From the NCBI GenBank assembly GCA_964567585.1, contig CAZMND010000046.1, forward strand, positions 1 through 16,210: a stretch of DNA of 16,210 bases. Direction: 5' to 3'. Each line of letters starts with the position of its first letter. Position 1 is the stretch's first letter. Below the pieces are notes generated by a model. The model searched no databases. It saw nothing but the letters and a program-made list of their open reading frames with translations, and was not told the origin of the DNA. Both the position numbers and the translations under genes were made by a program. This document shows, one piece after another, positions 1 to 6,417 of the stretch. Source of the DNA: CALZKI01 sp964567585 (GTDB lineage: Bacteria; Bacillota; Clostridia; Lachnospirales; Lachnospiraceae).

Positions 1-55
1 ACTTAAAATCCTGCGGGACTAATCTCCCGTACCGGTTCGATTCCGGTCGCCGGCA
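1..55 (+). tRNA. tRNA-Leu(UAA), 3' part only
   Basis: The window opens inside the anticodon loop. CTTAAAA occupies 2-8, giving anticodon TAA at 4-6. A long class II variable arm follows, with a CGGGA/TCCCG stem between about 14 and 29. The T arm is ACCGG-TTCGATT-CCGGT at 31-47. The acceptor strand is CGCCGGC at 48-54 and the discriminator A is at 55. The long variable arm and TAA anticodon identify leucine. CCA is not encoded (CGA follows), so it would be added after transcription. The 5' half lies outside the window. Confidence 0.93.
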
Positions 56-64
56 CGAAAAAGA

Positions 65-94
65 GCTATCACACATAGTGTGATGGCTTTTTTT
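65..94 (+). terminator. Rho-independent terminator of the tRNA-Leu transcript
   Basis: GCTATCACAC at 65-74 pairs with GTGTGATGGC at 78-87 across a three-base loop, with one G-U pair. A seven-T tract follows at 88-94. It starts 10 bases after the tRNA end, as expected for a terminator of the tRNA unit. Confidence 0.88.
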
Positions 95-234
95 CGTATC
101 ATAAGAATGGAATCAGTGAAGAATGCCATTTACACTATATAGTAAATAAAATCGGAGAATTAAAATGTTAAAATTGTGTAATTTGTCAGTATACTTTTAA
201 AGATGAATTGAATATACTAAAGATAACCAAAGAT

Positions 235-365
235 GTTTACGATTTTTCGGGTTTGTAAACGGAGGTTTTTCTGTAAGTTCGGTTCGCTTACCCCGAATAG
301 GTTTAACCGAAGAAGAGAGAACCGCTTTTTGAAATCTGAATGCTCCTGACTTTGTCGGGAGCATT
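235..365 (+). other. Structured intergenic stretch with alternative hairpins
   Basis: Several inverted repeats lie in succession upstream of a small ORF. GTTTAC (235-240) pairs with GTAAAC (255-260). GTAAG (273-277) pairs with CTTAC (287-291). TTCGGTT (278-284) pairs with AACCGAA (305-311). CGGTTC (280-285) can pair instead with GAACCG (319-324). A final 11-bp hairpin has arms 339-349 and 355-365 with a five-base loop and one G-U pair. The second, third and fourth pairings exclude one another, as in a regulatory leader. The last hairpin has no T tract. I do not recognise a named RNA family; it could also be a dispersed repeat. The rest of 100-387 shows only short AT-rich sequence and no convincing gene. 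Confidence 0.45.
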
Positions 366-387
366 TGCTGTATGTAGAGGTATTGTA

Positions 388-600
388 ATGAACGAGCTAC
401 TCGAAAAATATATTGAGTATAAAAAAATGCGAGAGTATATTTATTTAAGCGTTGCAAAAGATTCACAAAAAAAGAGATATGCAGAATCATTTTTCTTTAA
501 TTCGACAGATGTATATATTAGAAATCAAAAAATTGTTAAAGTGAACAAAGTAGAGATATATGATAAATATGGTAAGTTATATTTAGAGGATAAATATTGA
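388..600 (+). CDS. Hypothetical protein of 70 residues, no family recognised
   Basis: A small ORF starts at ATG 388, preceded by AGAGG at 376-380 with seven bases of spacing. An upstream in-frame ATG at 340 lies inside a hairpin and lacks a ribosome binding site, so I prefer 388. The product begins MNELLEKYIEYKKMREYIYL. It is rich in lysine, tyrosine and glutamate, with a probable N-terminal helix and a more strand-like C-terminal half with the pattern VYIRNQKIVKVNKVEIYDKY. There is no signal peptide, membrane segment or known motif. It may be a small cytoplasmic protein. Its stop codon overlaps the -35 box of the next gene's promoter. Base composition is very AT-rich, like the glycosyltransferase gene downstream, so the two may have arrived together. 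It could also be a fragment of a longer protein. Function is unknown. Confidence 0.55.
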   Translation: MNELLEKYIEYKKMREYIYLSVAKDSQKKRYAESFFFNSTDVYIRNQKIVKVNKVEIYDKYGKLYLEDKY

Positions 601-624
601 CGCACCCTAAATTTATGTTATAAT
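597..624 (+). promoter_or_regulatory. Sigma-A type promoter upstream of the GT-C glycosyltransferase
   Basis: TTGACG at 597-602, a 16-base spacer and TATAAT at 619-624. TGT directly before the -10 gives an extended -10. It overlaps the stop codon of the small ORF. Transcription would start near 631 and leave a leader of about 185 bases before the gene at 816. That leader is AT-rich and holds several ATCTAAA-like repeats (about 630-700). It also has a nine-codon ORF at 749-778 behind GAGAGGA, but no clear structure. Confidence 0.7.
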
Positions 625-815
625 TTCAAATATCTAAATCTGAAAGATAAAAATCTAAAACACATATGAATCAAATCGAAACAATCTAAAAATTCTAATG
701 ATGATTCACAACAAAAGAACGAGCAAGATAACGAGAGGATATAATTTTATGGTTTTGGTAACATTTTTTTATTTTTAATTAATTTGGCAAAATATCTGCC
801 GGAAAGGACATCAGA

Positions 816-2576
816 ATGCATAAAACGAAAAAATATTTGAAAAGTATAATTTATATTATTTCAATGATCTTTTGGACAAGTATTGTATTAGGACTAATGA
901 AGGATGACGATACTTCTTTTTTTACGAAAATAAGTCAATCACCTTCTTTTACCGTGAAATTTATTTGTTTAGAGATAGTCATATTAGTTGGGCTGATTCT
1001 CTTTGAACGGATAATAATTAAGATGGATTTAATAGAAAAGATTAATTTGAGAAAAATTCAAGATATGAAAATAGTACGATTTTTTTCAAAATATGTATCG
1101 CCATATCTAATCTATTTATTAGCAGTTATAGTTGTTATATTAAACATATCTCTTATGTTTGATAATGTGGTTTGGGGTGATGAGGCATTTTCAGCAAATA
1201 CAGCAAAAAATAGTCTATATGGGGTTATAGAAATTTTATATTACTATGATAATCACCCTCCTCTTCATTATATTTGGATAAAGTTATTCGGGGATATTTT
1301 TGGACATAGTATTCCTATATATCATTTGGCTTCATTAGTTCCGTTTATTATAGGAATTGTTTTGGTTGTAACAGTGGTTAGAAAAGAGTTTGGTAATATA
1401 CCGGCGGCTTTTTTTGTTGTGATTTCCGGACTCGGTGCATCATGTCTGGAATATAATTTGGAAATCAGAATGTATTCATTGGCTTTTCTTGGTGTTTTAG
1501 GAGCATTTTACTGCTCATACAGAGTAATCAGTACAGGAAAAAAGGCAGCATGGATTGGAATGGTATTATGGGCATTGGAAGCAGCATACTCGCATTATTA
1601 TGCGCTTGTCGCAGTAGGAGTTCTGTTGTTTTTTACCGGTATTGCGGTATGGATAAGGAATGGCGGAAAATATTGGATTAAAGGGTTAGTAGCAATAATT
1701 GTATTTTTAATTGGATATGCACCGTGGTTATATTTTTTGTTTACAGCGATAAAAAATATCAGTGGTAATTGGTGGATGACAGATATTTTAGGTTTAAATC
1801 AAACAATAGAAATGATTATGGGATATAAAGGATTAAGTGTATGTATATTTCCTATTGTACTGGTTTTGCTATTTATACTTCTGATAGTTGAATGTAAACT
1901 TATAAAAATAGAAACTGTGGAAGGAAAAAAAGATATTGTGTTTAATAAACCATCAATTAAAGAATGGTCAAATGAAATGTATGCAATAGTTGTAGGTGTT
2001 GCAACAATTATAGGAACAGTAGGTTTTGCATATTTACTTTCTTATGCGATGAAACCAATGCTGGCTCAACGGTATATGTATCCATTGAGTGCAGTGACAT
2101 TTATAATATTAGTAATTGAATTAAGTCGTATATTTGCGCTGGCAAAAAAGTATGAGGAAAAGATAGGTAAAAAAACACTTCGTTTTATTGTTAAAGGATT
2201 TGCGTTGACGTTCCTTTCTTTGTTCCTTGTAATAGGAATCGATAATTATAAAAATTATAGGGATTTATCAATTGACCAATCTATAAAAACAAACGCAACT
2301 CTTAATGTTATTGGTAAGCCGGGAGAAGATACGATGTTTGTCACAAATGGTGTAAAGCATTTAGGATGGACGATTTTCCCTTGTTATTTTCCGGGAACAG
2401 AATTTATAAACGGAACCTGTTACGGTGCTACCAAGGATAAATTCTGGTATTTTAATCCCACACCGATTGGCGAGGAGGACGTTAAGCGGCTGACGGAAAT
2501 GGGATACGATGTGATTTCTTACGGTCAGATGCAGATTTCCCAGTATGAGTTTTCACTTTATTATATAGAGAAGTAG
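816..2576 (+). CDS. Multi-pass membrane glycosyltransferase, GT-C fold, PMT/GT39-like
   Basis: Start ATG 816 has GGAAAGGA at 801-808, seven bases upstream. The 586-residue product has about 11-13 hydrophobic segments. The first is at residues 9-27, and a second N-terminal one is near 46-66. The PMT_2-like core starts with a helix near 97-115. It is followed by WGDEAFSA, with the Asp-Glu pair at 122-123 typical of the first outer loop of GT-C enzymes. NHPPLHY at 146-152 and RMYS at 218-221 are characteristic of this superfamily. Such enzymes use a polyprenyl-phosphate sugar donor and transfer the sugar to a protein, lipid or cell-wall polymer on the outer face. The acceptor here cannot be told. 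A soluble C-terminal part of about 100 residues follows the last helix. The first 1.5 kb is very AT-rich, while the last 200 bases look closer to the rest of the window. No partner gene such as a lipid-linked sugar synthase adjoins it. Confidence 0.85.
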   Translation: MHKTKKYLKSIIYIISMIFWTSIVLGLMKDDDTSFFTKISQSPSFTVKFICLEIVILVGLILFERIIIKMDLIEKINLRKIQDMKIVRFFSKYVSPYLIYLLAVIVVILNISLMFDNVVWGDEAFSANTAKNSLYGVIEILYYYDNHPPLHYIWIKLFGDIFGHSIPIYHLASLVPFIIGIVLVVTVVRKEFGNIPAAFFVVISGLGASCLEYNLEIRMYSLAFLGVLGAFYCSYRVISTGKKAAWIGMVLWALEAAYSHYYALVAVGVLLFFTGIAVWIRNGGKYWIKGLVAIIVFLIGYAPWLYFLFTAIKNISGNWWMTDILGLNQTIEMIMGYKGLSVCIFPIVLVLLFILLIVECKLIKIETVEGKKDIVFNKPSIKEWSNEMYAIVVGVATIIGTVGFAYLLSYAMKPMLAQRYMYPLSAVTFIILVIELSRIFALAKKYEEKIGKKTLRFIVKGFALTFLSLFLVIGIDNYKNYRDLSIDQSIKTNATLNVIGKPGEDTMFVTNGVKHLGWTIFPCYFPGTEFINGTCYGATKDKFWYFNPTPIGEEDVKRLTEMGYDVISYGQMQISQYEFSLYYIEK

Positions 2577-2591
2577 AAGGGGGTTAAGAAA

Positions 2592-2638
2592 ATAAGAAAG
2601 GTAACCCTTAGTTATTAATATGGGGTTACCTTCCTTAT
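2592..2638. terminator. 16-bp inverted repeat, probable convergent terminator
   Basis: Arms 2592-2607 and 2623-2638 are complementary at 15 of 16 positions around a 15-base loop. The hairpin begins 15 bases after the glycosyltransferase stop. On the plus strand a T6 run comes only eight bases after the stem. On the minus strand the bases just past the stem are T-rich. It sits between the end of the plus-strand gene and the stop codon of a minus-strand ORF at 2644, which fits a two-way terminator. Confidence 0.6.
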
Positions 2639-2643
2639 GTAGA

Positions 2644-2760
2644 TTATTTTTTGTTTTGATCAATTAATTTCTGAGCCGCATCGTTCATATTTGGGTAAAG
2701 ATGCTCTGTTACGTATTCAGGACCTAAGGTTGTTGCAACAATGCTGAATAGATTTGGCAT
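2644..2760 (-). pseudogene. 38-codon minus-strand ORF, likely C-terminal remnant
   Basis: From ATG at 2760 the minus strand reads MPNLFSIVATTLGPEYVTEH and ends MNDAAQKLIDQNKK, stopping at 2644. The frame is open for seven more codons upstream and then meets a stop. There is no ribosome binding site. Composition looks protein-like: an amphipathic end and a polar, helix-forming tail. The stop codon lies six bases from the hairpin at 2592-2638, as for the genuine end of a gene. The upstream part would run into the MATE relic, which suggests a longer gene was cut by the same deletion. No family is recognised. It could be a chance ORF. Confidence 0.35.
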
Positions 2761-2774
2761 TTTTGGAGGAAATA

Positions 2775-2888
2775 ATGAAAATTAAGCTATCAGACCATTT
2801 TACATACGGAAGGCTGCTTTTTTAGGTGGTGGCGCTAATTGTAACGGTAGTTTTTTTGATGCTTTCTCGAAAAAAATATGGATATTAA
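2775..2888 (+). pseudogene. MATE-family transporter relic: N- and C-terminal ends only
   Basis: ATG 2775 is preceded by a good GGAGG at 2765-2769. It reads MKIKLSDHFTYGRLLF, the start typical of a clostridial MATE efflux subfamily, where such proteins continue into the first membrane helix. TAG then follows at 2823-2825. In the same frame the sequence continues ALIVTVVFLMLSRKKYGY and ends with TAA at 2886-2888. This is the usual last hydrophobic helix plus a basic tail of these proteins. About 410 internal codons of a roughly 450-residue family are missing. The simplest explanation is one internal deletion joining the first 16 and last 20 codons. The assignment of both ends rests on recalled family sequence patterns. 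The relic is not closely related to the intact MATE gene at 8929-10287, whose N terminus differs. Confidence 0.7.
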
Positions 2889-2916
2889 GTTAGTTTTAAG
2901 CTAATCTATATATTAT
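2885..2916 (+). promoter_or_regulatory. Predicted response-regulator box and promoter of the two-component operon
   Basis: TTAAG at 2885-2889 is repeated at 2896-2900, an 11-bp step (one helical turn). Exactly ten bases then separate it from TATTAT at 2911-2916, a candidate -10 box. There is no good -35; the direct repeat takes its place, as in promoters activated by PhoB/OmpR-family regulators. The same arrangement occurs before htrA at 4879-4910. This suggests that the regulator encoded next activates its own gene. The first repeat overlaps the stop codon of the MATE relic. Confidence 0.6.
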
Positions 2917-2950
2917 GAACAAAGAGAATTTTATTTAGAAGGTATGATTT

Positions 2951-3625
2951 ATGAAGCTTTTGTTTGCAGAGGATGAAATCGCCATGTCCGAGGCGGTTAC
3001 GGATATTTTGACTTATCATCATTATATAGTGGATGCGGTTTATGACGGTATTACGGCGCTAGAATATGCCAGAGCGGAAAAATATGATGGAATTATTCTG
3101 GATATTATGATGCCGGGAATGAATGGTCTTGAGGTGCTTAAAAATCTCCGTAGAGAAGGGATAGGGACACCTGTATTGCTTTTGACGGCCAAAGCGGAGG
3201 TGGAGGATCGGATAGAAGGTCTTGATGCAGGGGCGGACGATTATTTACCGAAGCCTTTTGCTATGGGTGAGCTTTTAGCCAGAGTGCGTGCACTTCTTCG
3301 CAGAAGAGAAACCTTTACGCCAAATGTAATTACCTATGGAAATATTTCGCTGGATATGAGTACATTTGAATTGTCAGGCTGCGGACAGAGTATTGTTTTA
3401 TCTAAGATAGAGTATCAGATGATGGAGCTTTTTATGCTGAACAGGGGCATTTATCTTTCTACGGAAGATATTCTTGTAAAAGTATGGGGATATGATACGG
3501 ATGCGGAACTGGGCATTGTCTGGGTATATATTTCAAACCTTCGGAAAAAATTAGTTTCCTTAGGTGCAAATGTGGAAATTAAGGCAAAGAGAAATATCGG
3601 GTATACGTTGGAGGAAATTGTATGA
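2951..3625 (+). CDS. OmpR/PhoB-family response regulator
   Basis: ATG 2951 follows AGAAGG at 2937-2942 with eight bases of spacing. The 224-residue product has the standard layout. The receiver domain spans about 1-115, with acidic residues Asp8/Glu9, phospho-acceptor Asp51 in ILDIMMPGMNG, Thr79 and Lys101 in the KPF motif. A winged-helix DNA-binding domain spans about 127-222, with WVYISNLRKKL as part of the recognition region and a terminal RNIGYTL hairpin. It should be phosphorylated by the kinase encoded next and bind direct repeats as a dimer. The stop codon overlaps the kinase start as ATGA, so the two are translationally coupled. The TTAAG direct repeats before this gene and before htrA are the likely targets. 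The stimulus is unknown; linkage to HtrA suggests envelope or secretion stress, by analogy with CssR. Confidence 0.95.
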   Translation: MKLLFAEDEIAMSEAVTDILTYHHYIVDAVYDGITALEYARAEKYDGIILDIMMPGMNGLEVLKNLRREGIGTPVLLLTAKAEVEDRIEGLDAGADDYLPKPFAMGELLARVRALLRRRETFTPNVITYGNISLDMSTFELSGCGQSIVLSKIEYQMMELFMLNRGIYLSTEDILVKVWGYDTDAELGIVWVYISNLRKKLVSLGANVEIKAKRNIGYTLEEIV

Positions 3626-4866
3626 TAAAGCAGTTGCAGAAAAAATTCGTAGTTTCCTCGATGCTGGCTATTACGGTCTTGCTTATTGCGGTTTTGGGCG
3701 GTATCAATATTTTTAATACAATATCTGCAAATAAACAGACGGACAAGTTGTTATCTACTCTTGCCGAAGTGGAAAATTCTGCAATCACAATGATGCTTCC
3801 GGAGGTAAGAAGCTCGTGGAATTTATTTTCTGCGGTGGTGACACAGGATGATACTTTGGGAGCCATTTATTTTGTGGCGCGGGAAGATGTTTATGGAAAA
3901 ATACGTACGATAGATACAAGTCATATTTCGTCCGTGGATGTGAAAGAAGCTCAAAATTATGTATATCAGGTCCAGAATGAAAGAGAAGATTTGGGAACTA
4001 TCGGACGGTTTAAATACATTGTTATTCCAACCGTTGGTAATTTAGGGAAAACCTATATATTTTTAGACATTACAAAGCAGATAACAAGTGTGTGGCAGGT
4101 GCTACTTTTATCCATCTTAGTAGGTGTACTATGCTGGTGTGCAATGTTGCTTTTTGTCATTCTTTTATCTAAGCAGGCAATCAAACCGATAGCGACCAGC
4201 ATTGAAAAGCAGAAGCAGTTCGTAACGGACGCGGGACACGAAATTAAAACGCCCCTTGCGATTATTATGGCAAACACAGATGCTATGGAGCTACATTATG
4301 GTGAAACCAAGTACAGCAAAAATATAAGAAGTCAGATTTTCAGACTGAAGGATTTGACACAGGATTTACTGACGTTGGCAAAAATGGAAGAAAGTAGTGA
4401 AAGAAAAATAAAAGAACGGTTTTCTTTGACGGAACTGATAGAGGAAAGCCTTAGTCAGTTTGAAGAAAGTATTTCGGTAAAAGATATTCATTTTTATAAA
4501 AGTATTCAGCCTGATTTGAATGTGGATTCGAATAAAGAACAGGTGCAAAGGCTTGTTTCTATATTGATGGACAATGCGACAAAATATGTTTCTGAAAACG
4601 GAAGTATAGAGGTTTATTTGTCGCAGTCAAACAAACAGGTGAATTTTGTTGTGGCCAATACAGCCGACAATTTGGAAAAACTGGAACTTGATAAAATATT
4701 TGACCGATTTTATCGTGCGGATGATGCCAGAACCCAAAAAAGTGGTGGTTACGGTATCGGTTTATCGGCGGCAAAAGCAATTGTACAGTCCTTAAAAGGA
4801 GCAATTACCGTTCAAAAACAAAATGATAATAAAATTGTTTTTGTAGTAAAATTGCCTTTAGAATAA
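3622..4866 (+). CDS. Membrane sensor histidine kinase, partner of the preceding regulator
   Basis: The 414-residue product starts at ATG 3622, overlapping the regulator stop by four bases. A first membrane helix spans about 9-32, an extracytoplasmic sensor region of about 125 residues follows, and a second helix spans about 158-183. The dimerisation and phospho-acceptor domain holds His206 in the motif AGHEIKTPL. The ATPase domain has an N box at LMDNATKYV (Asn318) and a glycine-rich YGIGLS at 377-382 after DRFYRADDAR. The first glycine motif (normally DxGxG) reads NTADNL near 347-351, a degenerate form also found in some other Firmicute kinases. No HAMP domain is evident; the second helix runs almost directly into the His domain. 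The protein should autophosphorylate on His206 and pass phosphate to Asp51 of the regulator. The sensor region has no named domain I can identify. Confidence 0.94.
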   Translation: MIKQLQKKFVVSSMLAITVLLIAVLGGINIFNTISANKQTDKLLSTLAEVENSAITMMLPEVRSSWNLFSAVVTQDDTLGAIYFVAREDVYGKIRTIDTSHISSVDVKEAQNYVYQVQNEREDLGTIGRFKYIVIPTVGNLGKTYIFLDITKQITSVWQVLLLSILVGVLCWCAMLLFVILLSKQAIKPIATSIEKQKQFVTDAGHEIKTPLAIIMANTDAMELHYGETKYSKNIRSQIFRLKDLTQDLLTLAKMEESSERKIKERFSLTELIEESLSQFEESISVKDIHFYKSIQPDLNVDSNKEQVQRLVSILMDNATKYVSENGSIEVYLSQSNKQVNFVVANTADNLEKLELDKIFDRFYRADDARTQKSGGYGIGLSAAKAIVQSLKGAITVQKQNDNKIVFVVKLPLE

Positions 4867-4874
4867 TTTTATAT

Positions 4875-4918
4875 ATAATTAAGTTATAGTTAAGGCAGAT
4901 GCGATATAACTTAATTAT
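4875..4918. repeat. 14-bp perfect inverted repeat in the htrA upstream region
   Basis: ATAATTAAGTTATA at 4875-4888 is perfectly complementary to 4905-4918, with 16 bases between. The left arm contains the first TTAAG of the predicted regulator box and the right arm contains the -10 region. No T tract follows, so it is not an ordinary terminator. It may provide an extra inverted half-site for the regulator, or lie at the RNA start as a 5' stem. Confidence 0.6.
4879..4910 (+). promoter_or_regulatory. Predicted response-regulator box and promoter of htrA
   Basis: TTAAG at 4879-4883 and 4890-4894 are 11 bp apart. Ten bases later comes TATAAC at 4905-4910 as the -10 box, with no recognisable -35. 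Repeat step and distance to the -10 match the site before the response-regulator gene (2885-2916). A start near 4917 would leave about 26 bases before ATG 4943. This is a candidate regulator-dependent promoter that lets htrA respond independently of readthrough from the kinase gene. Confidence 0.62.
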
Positions 4919-4942
4919 CAAGTATGATAAGGAGTGAAATAT

Positions 4943-6319
4943 ATGGAAAATATGAATGAAAATGTGAATTTTATTATGAATTCCGATACTAATGCATATA
5001 CAGATCCGGTGAATCAACCGGTAAATGAACCGATAAACCGGGAAGTTCCAAAACCGGTGAAAAAGAAGAAAAAAGGTGGATTTAAAAAGGTTATGGCACT
5101 GATTTTATCAGGTGTTTTACTTGGATCTGTTGCAGGTGTGACATTTTATGGAACAACAGCAATTGCAAACCATATAGACCCGTTAGCAAAAGTGTTGGCT
5201 GCTGTGGGAGTTGTGGATGAGGATGTGGCAGATAAGATATTTGAAAATGCATCCAAGGAAAAAGAGGAAATCGAAACGGTACCGACGTTACAAACAGGAG
5301 TACAGCAGATAACGACAGTTACAGACATTTCTGAAATTGCAAAGGATGTAATGCCTTCTCTCGTATCCATTGTCAATGAGTACACAGCGACACAGAATTT
5401 TGGTTATTTTGGAAGCTATGAACAGACATATAAAGCCAGTGGTTCCGGAATTATTGTAGGACAAAACGACACTGAACTTTTACTCGTGACCAATTATCAC
5501 GTAGTAGAAGATGCAGACAGACTGGTGATTACGTTTGTAGACGATTCAACAGCGGATGCTACGATTAAGGGTAGTGCGAAAACAATGGATTTGGCAGTTA
5601 TTGCAGTAAGTCTTGATTCGCTCACTGAAGAAACAAAAAGAGAAATTTCAATTGCCAAACTGGGTGATTCGGATTCGCTTTTGGTAGGAGAACCTGCCAT
5701 TGCAATCGGCAATGCATTAGGGTATGGTCAGTCAGTTACAACAGGTGTTATCAGTGCTCTCGACCGTGAAATTCAGATGGAATCCGACTACGGTATTACA
5801 GGTACATTCATTCAGACAGATGCGGCAATTAACCCGGGTAATTCAGGTGGTGCACTTCTTAATATGAGAGGTGAAGTTATCGGTATTAATTCAAGTAAAA
5901 TCGGTGGAAGTACGATTGAAGGTATGGGTTATGCAATTCCGATTTCTGCAGCAAGACCGATTATTGAAGAACTTTTAATAAAAGCGGACAGACAGGTTGT
6001 ACCGGAAGGAAGCCGCGGTTATATGGGTGTTATTGTGACAAATGCCACAGATTATATGCAGTCGGATGTTATTCCGGCGGGTGCTTATATCGACAAAGTA
6101 TCCAAGGATTCTGCAGCGGATGTAGCAGGTCTTATGGCAGGCGATATCATTACAAAATTTGGTGATGACGAAATTGCAAGCCTCGCCGATTTACAGGAAG
6201 CGCTTTGCTATTACAAAAAAGGACAGACAATCAAAGTAACTGTTCATAGACGTGACAAATACGGTGAATATTCACAAATTTCCGTAGAACTTACTCTTCA
6301 GGAAAAACCTGCCCAGTAA
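4943..6319 (+). CDS. htrA: HtrA/DegP-like membrane-anchored serine protease with PDZ domain
   Basis: I place the start at ATG 4943, eight bases after AGGAG at 4930-4934; a GTG at 4934 overlaps that site. The 458-residue product has an Asn/Pro-rich cytoplasmic N terminus of about 38 residues, a lysine cluster, and one membrane helix at about 50-72. An outer linker of about 60 residues leads to a trypsin-like domain. The catalytic triad is visible: His186 in TNYHV, Asp216 in MDLAVI and Ser301 in NPGNSGGALLN. A single PDZ domain occupies about 360-450, with GYMGV and GLMAGDIITKFG motifs. Such proteases sit on the outer face of the membrane and degrade or refold misfolded exported proteins. Layout and length match HtrA/HtrB of Bacillus. 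Position after a two-component pair and the shared promoter box imply control by that system. Confidence 0.95.
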   Translation: MENMNENVNFIMNSDTNAYTDPVNQPVNEPINREVPKPVKKKKKGGFKKVMALILSGVLLGSVAGVTFYGTTAIANHIDPLAKVLAAVGVVDEDVADKIFENASKEKEEIETVPTLQTGVQQITTVTDISEIAKDVMPSLVSIVNEYTATQNFGYFGSYEQTYKASGSGIIVGQNDTELLLVTNYHVVEDADRLVITFVDDSTADATIKGSAKTMDLAVIAVSLDSLTEETKREISIAKLGDSDSLLVGEPAIAIGNALGYGQSVTTGVISALDREIQMESDYGITGTFIQTDAAINPGNSGGALLNMRGEVIGINSSKIGGSTIEGMGYAIPISAARPIIEELLIKADRQVVPEGSRGYMGVIVTNATDYMQSDVIPAGAYIDKVSKDSAADVAGLMAGDIITKFGDDEIASLADLQEALCYYKKGQTIKVTVHRRDKYGEYSQISVELTLQEKPAQ

Positions 6320-6368
6320 AAATATCTCCTCAAATTGTCAGAAAATTATAGCAAATTCATATAAATAG

Positions 6369-6377
6369 TGTTATAAT
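6369..6377 (+). promoter_or_regulatory. Extended -10 promoter before the 97-residue protein gene
   Basis: TGT at 6369-6371 precedes a perfect TATAAT at 6372-6377. The -35 position (TAGCAA at 6349-6354, 17 bases upstream) is poor, as is common for extended -10 promoters. Transcription from about 6384 gives a leader of about 34 bases to ATG 6418. Confidence 0.6.
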
Positions 6378-6417
6378 TTATGTGTAACAAGAGAGACAGT
6401 CATTAAGGAGGGTGCCT

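Noticed and set aside
1..95. tRNA 3' end as an integration site for a mobile island
   Set aside because: No second copy of the tRNA 3' end and no integrase gene are present in the window, so there is no evidence for an attachment pair.
165..200. 11-codon ORF after GGAG, possible leader peptide
   Set aside because: Such short ORFs occur by chance in AT-rich DNA and no regulatory structure depends on it.
310..330. T-box-like sequence AGAGAGAACCGC
   Set aside because: It differs from the conserved AGGGTGGNACCGCG core and has neither a specifier stem nor a following terminator.
197..490. 97-codon minus-strand ORF
   Set aside because: It is antisense to the hairpin cluster and the 70-residue ORF, lacks a ribosome binding site, and reads like translation of structured DNA.
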